Part shown: one piece after another, positions 8,096 through 14,475 of the stretch
Numbering within the stretch: the first letter of the stretch is position 1
Layout of the letters: each line of letters begins with the position of its first letter
Origin: an uncultured Clostridia bacterium
GTDB lineage: Bacteria > Bacillota > Clostridia > TANB77 > CAG-508
NCBI GenBank assembly: GCA_944390615.1
Contig: CALXRJ010000004.1
Location: forward strand, 1 to 14,779
Length of the DNA stretch: 14,779 nt
Direction of reading: 5' to 3'
Position numbers and translations under genes: made by a program
Notes under the pieces: model-generated
The model's database searches: none
What the model saw: the letters and a program-made list of their open reading frames with translations, nothing else
What the model was told of the DNA's origin: nothing

Positions 8096-9067
8096 TTATT
8101 GGCAAAAAAACGCATCTAATGTTTTCTCTAATTCTTCCCTAGTTTCAATTGTATTGATTGTTTTTCTGAATTCACTTGCATTGGCTAAATTTTTACTATA
8201 AGCTGCTAAGTGTTTTCGAAATTCTTTTATGCCTACATTTTCGCCTTTTTCTTTTATTTCTAAATCTAAATGTTCCTTTACGATTTTTAATTTTTCTAAG
8301 TTACTACAATTTTCTAATTTTTCTCCTGTTTCTAAATAGTGTTTTATTTTTTTAAATATCCATGGATTTCCAAAAGATCCTCTTCCTATCATGATGCCAT
8401 CTACCCCTGTTTTTTCAAACATTTCCTTAGCAGTCTCTTCATTTACTACATCTCCATTTCCTATGACTGGAATATTGACTGCCTCTTTTACTTTTTTGAT
8501 TATTTCTAAATCTGCTGTTCCAGAATAATATTCCGCTCTTGTTCTGCCATGAATGGTAATGGCGGAAATTCCTGCTTGCTCTGCTATTTTTGCTAGATCT
8601 GTTGCTACAATATTTTTGCTGTCCCATCCTTTTCGAAATTTTAAAGTAACGGGAACACTCGCATTTTTTACAACAACTTCTAGTATTTCTTTTGCTTTTT
8701 CTAAATCTAATAAAAGTTTACTTCCATCACCATTTTTTACAACTTTAGGTGCTGGACATCCCATATTGATATCTATGATATCTGCTATTTGGGAGACATA
8801 TTGTGCCGCATATCCCATTGCGTCTTGGCTTGATCCAAAAATTTGAATGGCAACAGGTCTTGTTTCTCCTGTTAAATTCATGAGTTTTTTTGTTTTTTCA
8901 TCTCCGTAAAATATAGCTTTGGCACTTACCATTTCAGAACAAACTAGACCTGGTTCGAATTTTTCACATATTAACCTAAATGGCAGGTCGGTTATACCTG
9001 CCATTGGAGCTAATAATAGATTATTTTTTAGTATTACATTTCCTATTTTTAATTTATGCAAATACAT
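8096..9067 (-). CDS. dusB: tRNA-dihydrouridine synthase, DusB type
   Basis: FMN- and NADPH-dependent enzyme that reduces specific uridines in tRNA to dihydrouridine; 323 residues, typical length. The TIM-barrel motifs appear in order: LLAPMAGITDLPFR (18-31), the catalytic cysteine in INMGCPAPKVV (Cys104), TLKFRKGW (Lys143), TIHGRTR with His173, PVIGNGDV (200-207) and GIMIGRGSFGNPWIF (224-238), then the helical C-terminal domain. The ATG at 9067 is preceded by GGGAG, which overlaps the TAG stop of rodA, so translation is probably coupled. DusB is the usual clostridial Dus paralogue; the exact uridine positions modified are not determinable from sequence. Confidence 0.94.
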   Translation of the reverse strand: MYLHKLKIGNVILKNNLLLAPMAGITDLPFRLICEKFEPGLVCSEMVSAKAIFYGDEKTKKLMNLTGETRPVAIQIFGSSQDAMGYAAQYVSQIADIIDINMGCPAPKVVKNGDGSKLLLDLEKAKEILEVVVKNASVPVTLKFRKGWDSKNIVATDLAKIAEQAGISAITIHGRTRAEYYSGTADLEIIKKVKEAVNIPVIGNGDVVNEETAKEMFEKTGVDGIMIGRGSFGNPWIFKKIKHYLETGEKLENCSNLEKLKIVKEHLDLEIKEKGENVGIKEFRKHLAAYSKNLANASEFRKTINTIETREELEKTLDAFFCQ

Positions 9068-9078
9068 TGAATTGCTCC

Positions 9079-10185
9079 CTATTTCATAAAAATTGTTTTC
9101 TTTCTATTTCCACTGATATTTAGTAATAAACCGATACAGATGAAACTTGTTATCATGGAACTTCCTCCATAACTGATAAATAGTAATGGTACTCCTGTTA
9201 TAGGAAGTAAACCTAATGTCATTCCTATGTTTTCTGCCATGTGAAATAAGAATATTCCACTAATACCTGCTGCAATGTAAGATCCTACATCATCTTTTGC
9301 CGTTTTGGCAACATATAGTGCTTTTGTAATTAAGGTTACATAGACAAGTACCACTCCTGCTGATATGATAAATCCCATTTCTTCTCCTATTACAGAAAAT
9401 ATAAAGTCTGTGCTTTTTGGAGATAAATAACCTAGTTGTGTTTGATTTCCATTTAATAAGCCCATTCCTGTAAGTTCTCCTGCTCCAATTGCTATTTTGG
9501 ATTGTATTACATTATAACCAGAACCTCTTGGGTCTGATTCTGGGTCTAAAAAGACGTCTATTCTTGCTTTAGCATGTTCTGGTAATACAAAGAAATATAG
9601 CAATGGTACCGCTATGATAACAAGGATAAATGCTGTTATGATATATTTTTTGTCTATTCCTGCTACAAATAACATTAAAACAAGTGCTACTAAATAGGCA
9701 GCAGCTGTTCCATAATCTGGTTGTAATAATATTAAGAAAACAGGTACTGCTACTGTAAGTAATATGATTCCTAATTTCCAAAATACATTGATTTCTGATT
9801 TTCCTTTTTCTTGTATTTTTACAATGGTAGCTGCTAAAAATAATACAACTGAAACTTTTGCAATTTCCGCCGGTTGAAGGGAAAATGCTCCTATGTTAAA
9901 CCAACTGCTTGCACCATTAATTGCTTTGGTAAATAAAACAGCAATTAATAAGATAATGGATATGCCATAGAGGATCGGTGATAATCTTACCCATACTTGG
10001 TAATCTACAAAAATTACAATGATCATAATGACAATACTGATGGCAAACCATATGATTTGTTTTTTTAAGTCTTCAAAATTATCAGATTGTGTGGCTGAAT
10101 ATAGAGCTACAAAACCTACTATACAAAGTAAAATCGCTGAAATAAATATCCACCATTCCATATTTTTAAAAATTTTATTTTTCAT
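9079..10185 (-). CDS. rodA: Rod-shape peptidoglycan glycosyltransferase RodA (SEDS family)
   Basis: Polytopic inner-membrane SEDS protein of 368 residues that polymerises lipid II into glycan strands, normally with a class B penicillin-binding protein. About ten hydrophobic segments are visible. Family motifs are WFNIGAFSLQPAEIAK (95-110), QPDYGTA (155-161), the large extracellular loop with DPRGSGYN (218-225) and the catalytic Asp260 in STDFIFSVIGEEMGF, then LLPITGVPLLFISYGGSS (326-343). The NGNQTQLGYLSPKSTDF stretch is closer to RodA than to FtsW or SpoVE, and its place in the min operon supports RodA. The ATG at 10185 overlaps the minE stop as ATGA, indicating coupled translation. No partner PBP is in the window. 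Confidence 0.9.
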   Translation of the reverse strand: MKNKIFKNMEWWIFISAILLCIVGFVALYSATQSDNFEDLKKQIIWFAISIVIMIIVIFVDYQVWVRLSPILYGISIILLIAVLFTKAINGASSWFNIGAFSLQPAEIAKVSVVLFLAATIVKIQEKGKSEINVFWKLGIILLTVAVPVFLILLQPDYGTAAAYLVALVLMLFVAGIDKKYIITAFILVIIAVPLLYFFVLPEHAKARIDVFLDPESDPRGSGYNVIQSKIAIGAGELTGMGLLNGNQTQLGYLSPKSTDFIFSVIGEEMGFIISAGVVLVYVTLITKALYVAKTAKDDVGSYIAAGISGIFLFHMAENIGMTLGLLPITGVPLLFISYGGSSMITSFICIGLLLNISGNRKKTIFMK

Positions 10186-10838
10186 GATTTTTTCTCTTCT
10201 TTTCTATCATTTTCTTTTTGGTTTTCTTCTTGTGGCTTGGTGGCTTCTTCATTTTTTACATTTTGCGTTTCTTCGTTTGTTTCGTTTGTTATATGATTAT
10301 CGGAATTTTGTGGTTTTTCACTGGTATTTTCTTTTACTTCTTCTTTTGGTTTATCTTTGTTTTCTTTTTCCTGATTTTCTTTGGCTTCTAGTTTTGTTTT
10401 TTCTTCTTTTGGTGGTTGTTTTTCATTTTGGATTTTATTTTGCTCTTCTGCTGAGTTTGGCTTATTTTCTTCTTTTTCTGGTTTTGGAGGTCGTTTTTGT
10501 ATGATTTTTTCTTCTTGATTGGTTTTGCTTAATTTTCTTGCCTCATCTTTTATATTAATAATTGGAATATTCGCATATAATGCTGGTGGACCTTGCACAC
10601 CTTCTTCGTTTGTTTCTGTTGTTAGCCTAACATCCATGGCTTTTTCATCTATGTCGATATATTTTTTGATTACTTCTATAATTTCTTTTCTCATTAAATC
10701 TAGGAAATCTGCTGAAACATTTGCTCTATCTTGCATTAAAACTAAATGTAATCTTTCTTTGGCTGTATCTTTTGAATTGGATTTTAGCATTTCCTTTTTT
10801 TTATTTTTTTTAAAAATGTTTTTTAAATTTTCAAACAT
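10182..10838 (-). CDS. minE: MinE topological specificity factor with a long charged C-terminal tail
   Basis: MinE stimulates MinD ATPase and displaces the inhibitor MinC, producing Min oscillation at the membrane. Residues 1-100 are a complete MinE. They have an N-terminal amphipathic segment (MFENLKNIFKK), the contact helix/strand AKERLHLVLMQDR (26-38), the FLDLMRKEIIEVIKKYIDID helix (45-64) and the closing strand ending ALYANIPII (86-94). Canonical MinE stops at about 85-95 residues. This one continues to 218 with some 118 residues made almost only of Lys, Glu, Asn, Gln, Pro and Thr, with no hydrophobic core and predicted disorder. The ATG at 10838 has GGAGGG 7 nt upstream, and the stop overlaps the rodA start. 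The reading frame is single and unbroken, so the tail is not a frameshift artefact. Confidence 0.93.
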   Translation of the reverse strand: MFENLKNIFKKNKKKEMLKSNSKDTAKERLHLVLMQDRANVSADFLDLMRKEIIEVIKKYIDIDEKAMDVRLTTETNEEGVQGPPALYANIPIINIKDEARKLSKTNQEEKIIQKRPPKPEKEENKPNSAEEQNKIQNEKQPPKEEKTKLEAKENQEKENKDKPKEEVKENTSEKPQNSDNHITNETNEETQNVKNEEATKPQEENQKENDRKEEKKS

Positions 10839-10901
10839 TTATTTCCCTCCAGTTTTGATTTGCTTATGTAAGTTACTACATTTTTCTTTTTTTCTTTCGA
10901 C

Positions 10902-11699
10902 TTATTTGTCTTTACTAAAAAGTCTTTTTAATTTTGCCCAAAATCCTTTTTCTCTACCAGGAATTGTGATTTCTATGTCTTCTCCTAATAGTCTTTTGGC
11001 AATTTCTAAATAGGCTTTTCCAGATGGTGCTTTTTTGTTTTGAATAACTGGTTCTCCTTTATTGGTTTGTGTAATAATATATTCATCATCTGGTACTACA
11101 CCGATTAAGTCTATGGATAATAAGTCTACTATATCATCTACATCCATCATTTCTCCTTTTCTTACCATGTTTGGTTTGATGCGGTTAATGATTAATTCTG
11201 GATTTTTGATTTCAGATGATTCTAAAAGTCCTATAATTCGATCCGCATCTCGAATGGATGATATTTCTGCTGTCGAAACAACAATCGCTCTGGTTGCTCC
11301 TGCGATTGCATTTTTAAATCCTTGTTCTATTCCTGCTGGACAGTCGATTAGTATATAGTCAAATTCTTCTTTTAGCTTTCCTGTTAATTTTTTCATCTGT
11401 TCTTCATTTACTGCTGATTTGTCTCGTGTTTGAGCTGCTGGTAATAAGTATAATTCTTTAAATCTTTTATCTTTTATTAATGCTTGTCTTAATTTACATT
11501 TACCTTCAACAACATCGACTATGTCATATACAATTCTGTTTTCTAAGCCCATGACTACATCTAGGTTACGCAAGCCAATGTCTGTATCAATTAAAGCTAC
11601 TTTTTTTCCTTCTAAAGCTAAACTTGCACCTAAATTAGCTGTTGTTGTTGTTTTTCCAACTCCGCCTTTTCCTGATGTTATAACTATAACTTCTCCCAT
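10902..11699 (-). CDS. minD: Septum-site-determining ATPase MinD
   Basis: ParA/MinD-type ATPase of 265 residues that dimerises on the membrane with ATP and recruits MinC and MinE. It has the deviant Walker A SGKGGVGKTT (9-18, signature Lys11 and Lys16), the switch Asp40 in LIDTDIGLRNLD, Walker B ILIDCPAG (116-123) and a C-terminal amphipathic membrane-targeting helix GFWAKLKRLF (252-261). The ATG at 11699 has GAAAGGAAG about 8 nt upstream. It is the first gene of the operon, with a strong promoter at 11738-11766, and precedes minE by 63 nt. The minC gene that usually comes immediately before minD in clostridia is absent; divergent splB occupies that position. Confidence 0.97.
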   Translation of the reverse strand: MGEVIVITSGKGGVGKTTTTANLGASLALEGKKVALIDTDIGLRNLDVVMGLENRIVYDIVDVVEGKCKLRQALIKDKRFKELYLLPAAQTRDKSAVNEEQMKKLTGKLKEEFDYILIDCPAGIEQGFKNAIAGATRAIVVSTAEISSIRDADRIIGLLESSEIKNPELIINRIKPNMVRKGEMMDVDDIVDLLSIDLIGVVPDDEYIITQTNKGEPVIQNKKAPSGKAYLEIAKRLLGEDIEITIPGREKGFWAKLKRLFSKDK

Positions 11700-11737
11700 T
11701 TTTTGTTCTTCCTTTCTTAGGATTTTTTGCTTGTACT

Positions 11738-11766
11738 ATCATATAATGGATTTTCTAAAAAGTCAA
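11738..11766 (-). promoter_or_regulatory. Sigma-A-type promoter for the minD operon
   Basis: On the minus strand, TTGACT (11761-11766) and TATGAT (11738-11743) are separated by 17 nt. The -35 box forms one half of a small inverted repeat, TGTCAAATTATTGACT (11761-11776). It lies between divergently oriented minD and splB. Confidence 0.78.
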
Positions 11767-11844
11767 TAATTTGACATAAAAAACCAGAATATTTTTGCAA
11801 TGGGGTCATTGTATATTTTTTATAAAATTGGTAAAACTTTTCGT

Positions 11845-12878
11845 ATGGATAATTTTAAAACATTTTGGCCACAGGCTATTTATTTTGAAAAAGCAATTGA
11901 AAATTATGTCTTAGGAAAAGAACTTTTGGCTAAGTATTCTGATGTACCTAAATTTGAAATTGAAAATCATAATAATATTGAAGAAATGAGAAAAAAACAA
12001 AATCGTGAGTTCCCTTTTATGAAAAAGAATTTGATTATTGGCACTAGAAAAACTCATAAATTTGTAGAAAATCATAAAGTTTCTGATTATTTGGTTCCTT
12101 ATACTTCTTCTCGGGTGTACTGCTATGTGTTTGTATTGTTATTTGGTTTGCCATTATAATAAATGTGCTTATTTAAGGCTTTTTGTGAACCGTGAAGAAA
12201 TGCTAAGTAAAGTGATACAAGTTGCAAATAAGGATTTTGTTGAAAAAAATAGGGAATCTGTTTTTGAAATTGGTAGTAATAGTGATTTAGTTTTGGAAAA
12301 TACCATTACTGGAAATTTAATTTGGACTATTCAACATTTTGCTAATAACCCAAATCAAAAAGGTTTTTTGACTTTTCCTACTAAGTTTGATATGGTAGAT
12401 AGTATCTTAAATTTAGAACATAATCGGTAAAGTAATTGTTAGAATGAGTGTTAACCCAGATGAAATTATTCGTAAAGTTGAGCTTGGAACTTCTCCATTA
12501 AAAGGCAGGATAGAAGCCATTAATAAACTAAAACAAGCTGGTTATAAAGTTGGAATTTTAATGGCACCTGTTATTTTTGTAGAGAATTGGAAACAACTTT
12601 ATGGCGAGTTAATTGAAACTTTGCGTTTAGAATTATCAAGTGAAGTAAAAAAAGATGTTTTTTTTGAAATTATTTTTATGACTTATAGTTATGTTCATAC
12701 CAAAATTAATGCAGAAGCTTTTCCCCATGCGGTTTCTTTATATGATAAAAATTTGATGACTGGTCGTGGACGTGGGAAATATATGTATAAAAAAGATTTA
12801 CGCATTGATGGTGAAAATTTCTTTAGGGAAAAACTGCATGAATTTTTTCCTGGTAATTCAATTGTTTATATTGTATAA
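11845..12878 (+). pseudogene. splB: Spore photoproduct lyase SplB with two +1 frame breaks (decayed or recoded)
   Basis: Radical-SAM enzyme that reverses the UV-induced spore photoproduct in DNA during germination. Three segments in successive frames join into one protein: 11845-12111 (89 codons), 12113-12424 (104) and 12426-12878 (150 plus stop), 343 residues against 342 in B. subtilis. Dropping one C at 12112 and one at 12425 restores the frame. The cluster motif CTAMCLYC then has cysteines 91, 95 and 98, and flanking blocks such as VPYTSSGC, LRLFVNREEM, FEIGSNSDLV, HNGKVIVRMSVNP and GKYMYKK match the family. There are no other premature stops. Both breaks occur at the only in-frame CGG codons. 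The ATG at 11845 has no evident ribosome binding site. The gene is divergent from minD. Decay, assembly error or +1 frameshifting remain open. Confidence 0.88.
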
Positions 12879-12886
12879 TTTCTAAG

Positions 12887-12928
12887 AAAGGGGAAAAATA
12901 TATTTTTTAAATGATATTTTTCCTCTTT
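12887..12928. terminator. Hairpin between convergent splB and the 82-residue gene
   Basis: A 15-bp stem with one G-T pair, AAAGGGGAAAAATAT (12887-12901) against ATATTTTTCCTCTTT (12914-12928), has a 12-nt loop. It lies 9 nt after the splB stop and 9 nt past the stop of the opposing gene, so it could terminate both. A long T tract beyond the stem is missing on either strand. Confidence 0.6.
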
Positions 12929-12937
12929 ATCAAATTA

Positions 12938-13186
12938 TTATAGAGAATTGTTTTCTTTTGCTTCTAAAATTAAGTTTATACCATCTTTTAGTCCTTGCAA
13001 GTATATTTCTTTACAAATGCTTCCTAATTTTATATTATAATTTTCTTCCATTATATGGTATAGGTCTTTATTTTTTGCTAAGTCTACATCATCTATTTTT
13101 ACTAGTTTATTTTCCACTTTTTTGATGGCTTGCCTTATGGTATGGTCTATCACTTCTCTTCTTTTTAAATAAATTTCTTCTAACAT
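12938..13186 (-). CDS. Small hypothetical protein, 82 residues
   Basis: I do not recognise this family. The evidence for a real gene is an ideal ribosome binding site (GGAGG, 7 nt before the ATG at 13186), an upstream extended -10 TGGTATAAT and a downstream hairpin. The predicted protein is highly charged and mostly helical. The N-terminal helix (about 1-30, rich in Lys/Arg/Glu with hydrophobic residues every third or fourth position) is followed by a linker and two more helices, the last being LQGLKDGINLILEAK (64-78). There is no signal peptide, membrane span, cysteine pair or recognisable catalytic motif. It stands alone between splB and an IS66 remnant. It may be a small helical-bundle protein of mobile-element or sporulation origin, but nothing in the sequence decides this. 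Confidence 0.7.
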   Translation of the reverse strand: MLEEIYLKRREVIDHTIRQAIKKVENKLVKIDDVDLAKNKDLYHIMEENYNIKLGSICKEIYLQGLKDGINLILEAKENNSL

Positions 13187-13250
13187 ATTTTTTCCTCCAA
13201 TCTTTAGTTTTATCTATTTTTCTTTTTTTATTCTTCTTAATTTTGATTTT

Positions 13251-13259
13251 ATTATACCA
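13251..13259 (-). promoter_or_regulatory. Extended -10 promoter element for the 82-residue gene
   Basis: On the minus strand TGGTATAAT gives a perfect TGn-TATAAT extended -10. No good -35 is found at 16-18 nt, which is acceptable for extended -10 promoters. The predicted leader is about 60 nt. Confidence 0.55.
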
Positions 13260-13410
13260 CCTCCAAACCATAAAAAGTTGGTAGATTAAATTTTTTTGAA
13301 ATAATATTTTTTGAATACATAATTGTATATTTAATAGTTTATTTTTATCATATTGTTTTTATTTTGGCAATGAATTTTGGGATTTTTTTATTTTGGTTTT
13401 TGGGAAATTA

Positions 13411-13444
13411 AAAACAGTTTCATTGTTGGTAATGAAACTGTTTT
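13411..13444. terminator. Perfect 14-bp hairpin, possible orphan bidirectional terminator
   Basis: AAAACAGTTTCATT (13411-13424) and AATGAAACTGTTTT (13431-13444) are exact complements around a 6-nt loop, with T-rich DNA following on the plus strand and A-rich DNA preceding. No intact gene ends here on either strand. It lies 17 nt before the start of the transposase remnant. Confidence 0.55.
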
Positions 13445-13461
13445 ATGATTTTTTATTATAA

Positions 13462-13794
13462 ATATTTGTAAGTGGTTATGCAGGATACAAGGTGTTAGAT
13501 TTAAAAACAACACATGCAAAATGTTGGGCACACGCAATGAGATATTTTTACGATAGTGTTCCATTAGATAGTAATAAAAAAATGATAACAAATGCAGATG
13601 GATATACAAGAGTAAAATACATAGATGAACTATTTAAAATAGAAAAAGAAATAAAATATTTGATAGAGACATTGCCACAACTAGAAGGAGAAAAAACAGA
13701 TGAAGAAATAGAGAAATATTTACCATGGTCAAGAGAATTGCCAGAGGAAATATTAAATTATGAAGGTACATATGAGGATATAAAGATAGTGTAG
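13462..13794 (+). mobile_element. IS66-family transposase remnant with internal deletion
   Basis: The open frame after the stop at 13459 reads SGYAGYKV, then THAKCWAHAMRYFYDSV, a linker with IDELFKIEKEIKYL, and finally EKYLPWSRELPEEI before the TAG at 13792-13794. CWAHARR-like, LFKIEKEI and LPW-ELPE blocks are hallmarks of IS66 transposases (DDE type, about 450-530 residues). Only about 110 residues survive. The N-terminal zinc and helix-turn-helix regions and the first catalytic Asp are absent. The Asp of the usual DGYAGY is Ser here. The roughly 150-200 residues between KEIKYL and the C-terminal block, including the catalytic Glu region, are deleted in frame. It cannot be active. No terminal inverted repeats or target duplication were recognised. 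The right end abuts the broken prepilin gene. Confidence 0.82.
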
Positions 13795-13799
13795 CATAT

Positions 13800-14106
13800 G
13801 AATAACCTCAGGTTGTTATCCAAATTATAATTATAGTTTCTTAATGTTTCTTGAAAGCTACTGGCAAATTCATAATAATTGGCATTGTAATGGTCTGTTA
13901 GTACCTCCATATAAGTCCATCGATACTTCTTCTTGTATTTGTCCATATTCTGTCTCTTCTTTTGCTTGCATGGATTGCTTTAAAATCCCATTTTCTCCTG
14001 ATAGCATTGCTATGGATATTCCCGCTAAAATTAGCACTAGTATTATTGTTACAACTAATGCCATCAATGTTATTCCTTTTTCTTTTTCATTTTTTGTTAT
14101 TTTCAT
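13800..14106 (-). pseudogene. Type IV prepilin-like protein, broken at its C-terminal side
   Basis: The ATG at 14106 has GGGAGG 5 nt upstream. The first 50 residues are a classic prepilin leader: a short basic peptide ending KEKG, a cleavage point before ITLMALVV, and a hydrophobic helix to about residue 35 followed by ENGILKQSMQAKEETE. Such pseudopilins are common in clostridia and are usually 120 residues or more. Here the frame stops after 78 residues (13870). A +1 frame remains open (VLTDHYNANYYEFASSF and onward) and could continue the protein down to about 13800, where the IS66 remnant begins. I infer one frameshift plus truncation by the insertion sequence. Alternatively the 78-residue product is a complete small pilin-like protein. 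No processing peptidase or assembly ATPase is nearby. Confidence 0.65.
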
Positions 14107-14475
14107 TAGAGCCTCCCACTTTTATTAATTTTTCTTATTTTGTACTTTTTTTCCAATTTTATGCTATTTTTAACTTATATTATTGATTTCTAGCATAAAA
14201 AATTCATTCACTCTCTTCTGATGTTTTGGTATTTTTATACTACCATATCTGATTTTATTTTTCAACATTTTTCAAATATTTTTTTGCTTTTATTTTTTCT
14301 TTTATTTTTTGTGTTTTTTTGCTATTTTTATGTATTTTCACTACTTATAATTTGTAATTTATTGTAATTTTATTTATAATAATATCATATTTTTATTACG
14401 TACAATTGTCATGTTGGTCATTTTGTCTTTTTGTTATATAATAAATATATTTCAATTAGTAAAGGAGTCTACTGT
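14107..14475. other. Long intergenic region between the prepilin and XRE genes
   Basis: A 369-base, very T-rich plus strand with no credible gene. It holds the prepilin ribosome binding site at the left and the XRE promoter and ribosome binding site at the right. GCTATTTTTA occurs twice (about 14163 and 14321), and ATGCTA/TAGCAT forms a short inverted repeat around 14161-14196. I saw no RNA gene or riboswitch-like structure. Confidence 0.55.
14414..14442 (+). promoter_or_regulatory. Probable promoter for the XRE regulator
   Basis: A perfect -10 TATAAT (14437-14442) lies 17 nt after a weak -35 TTGGTC (14414-14419). A palindrome ACAATTGT (14402-14409) lies just upstream of the -35 and could be an operator, though that is conjecture. 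AAAGGAG (14461-14467) precedes the ATG by 8 nt. Confidence 0.55.

Larger units (their letters stand above)
13187..13461. other. AT-rich intergenic stretch
   Basis: About 275 bases without a credible gene. The left part carries the ribosome binding site and promoter of the 82-residue gene, and the right part holds a strong hairpin at 13411-13444. An antisense reading frame at 13388-13609 spans the hairpin and the transposase remnant and has no ribosome binding site, so I do not call it. Confidence 0.6.

Noticed and set aside
10019..10504. Plus-strand 161-codon hydrophobic frame rich in Phe and Leu
   Set aside because: It is the complement of the Lys/Glu-rich minE tail and the start of rodA; AAA/GAA codons read as TTT/TTC on the other strand.
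11771..11799. TTGACA on the plus strand as the -35 of a splB promoter
   Set aside because: No acceptable -10 lies 16-18 nt downstream. The hexamer is better explained as one half of the inverted repeat with the minD -35.
13388..13609. Minus-strand 73-codon frame over the hairpin and IS66 remnant
   Set aside because: It has no ribosome binding site, is antisense to recognisable transposase sequence and shows no protein-like features.
13187..14475. CRISPR array, tRNA or riboswitch in the gene-poor right part
   Set aside because: No regularly spaced repeats, no cloverleaf-like sequence and no recognisable aptamer core were found; only short AT-rich repeats and hairpins.
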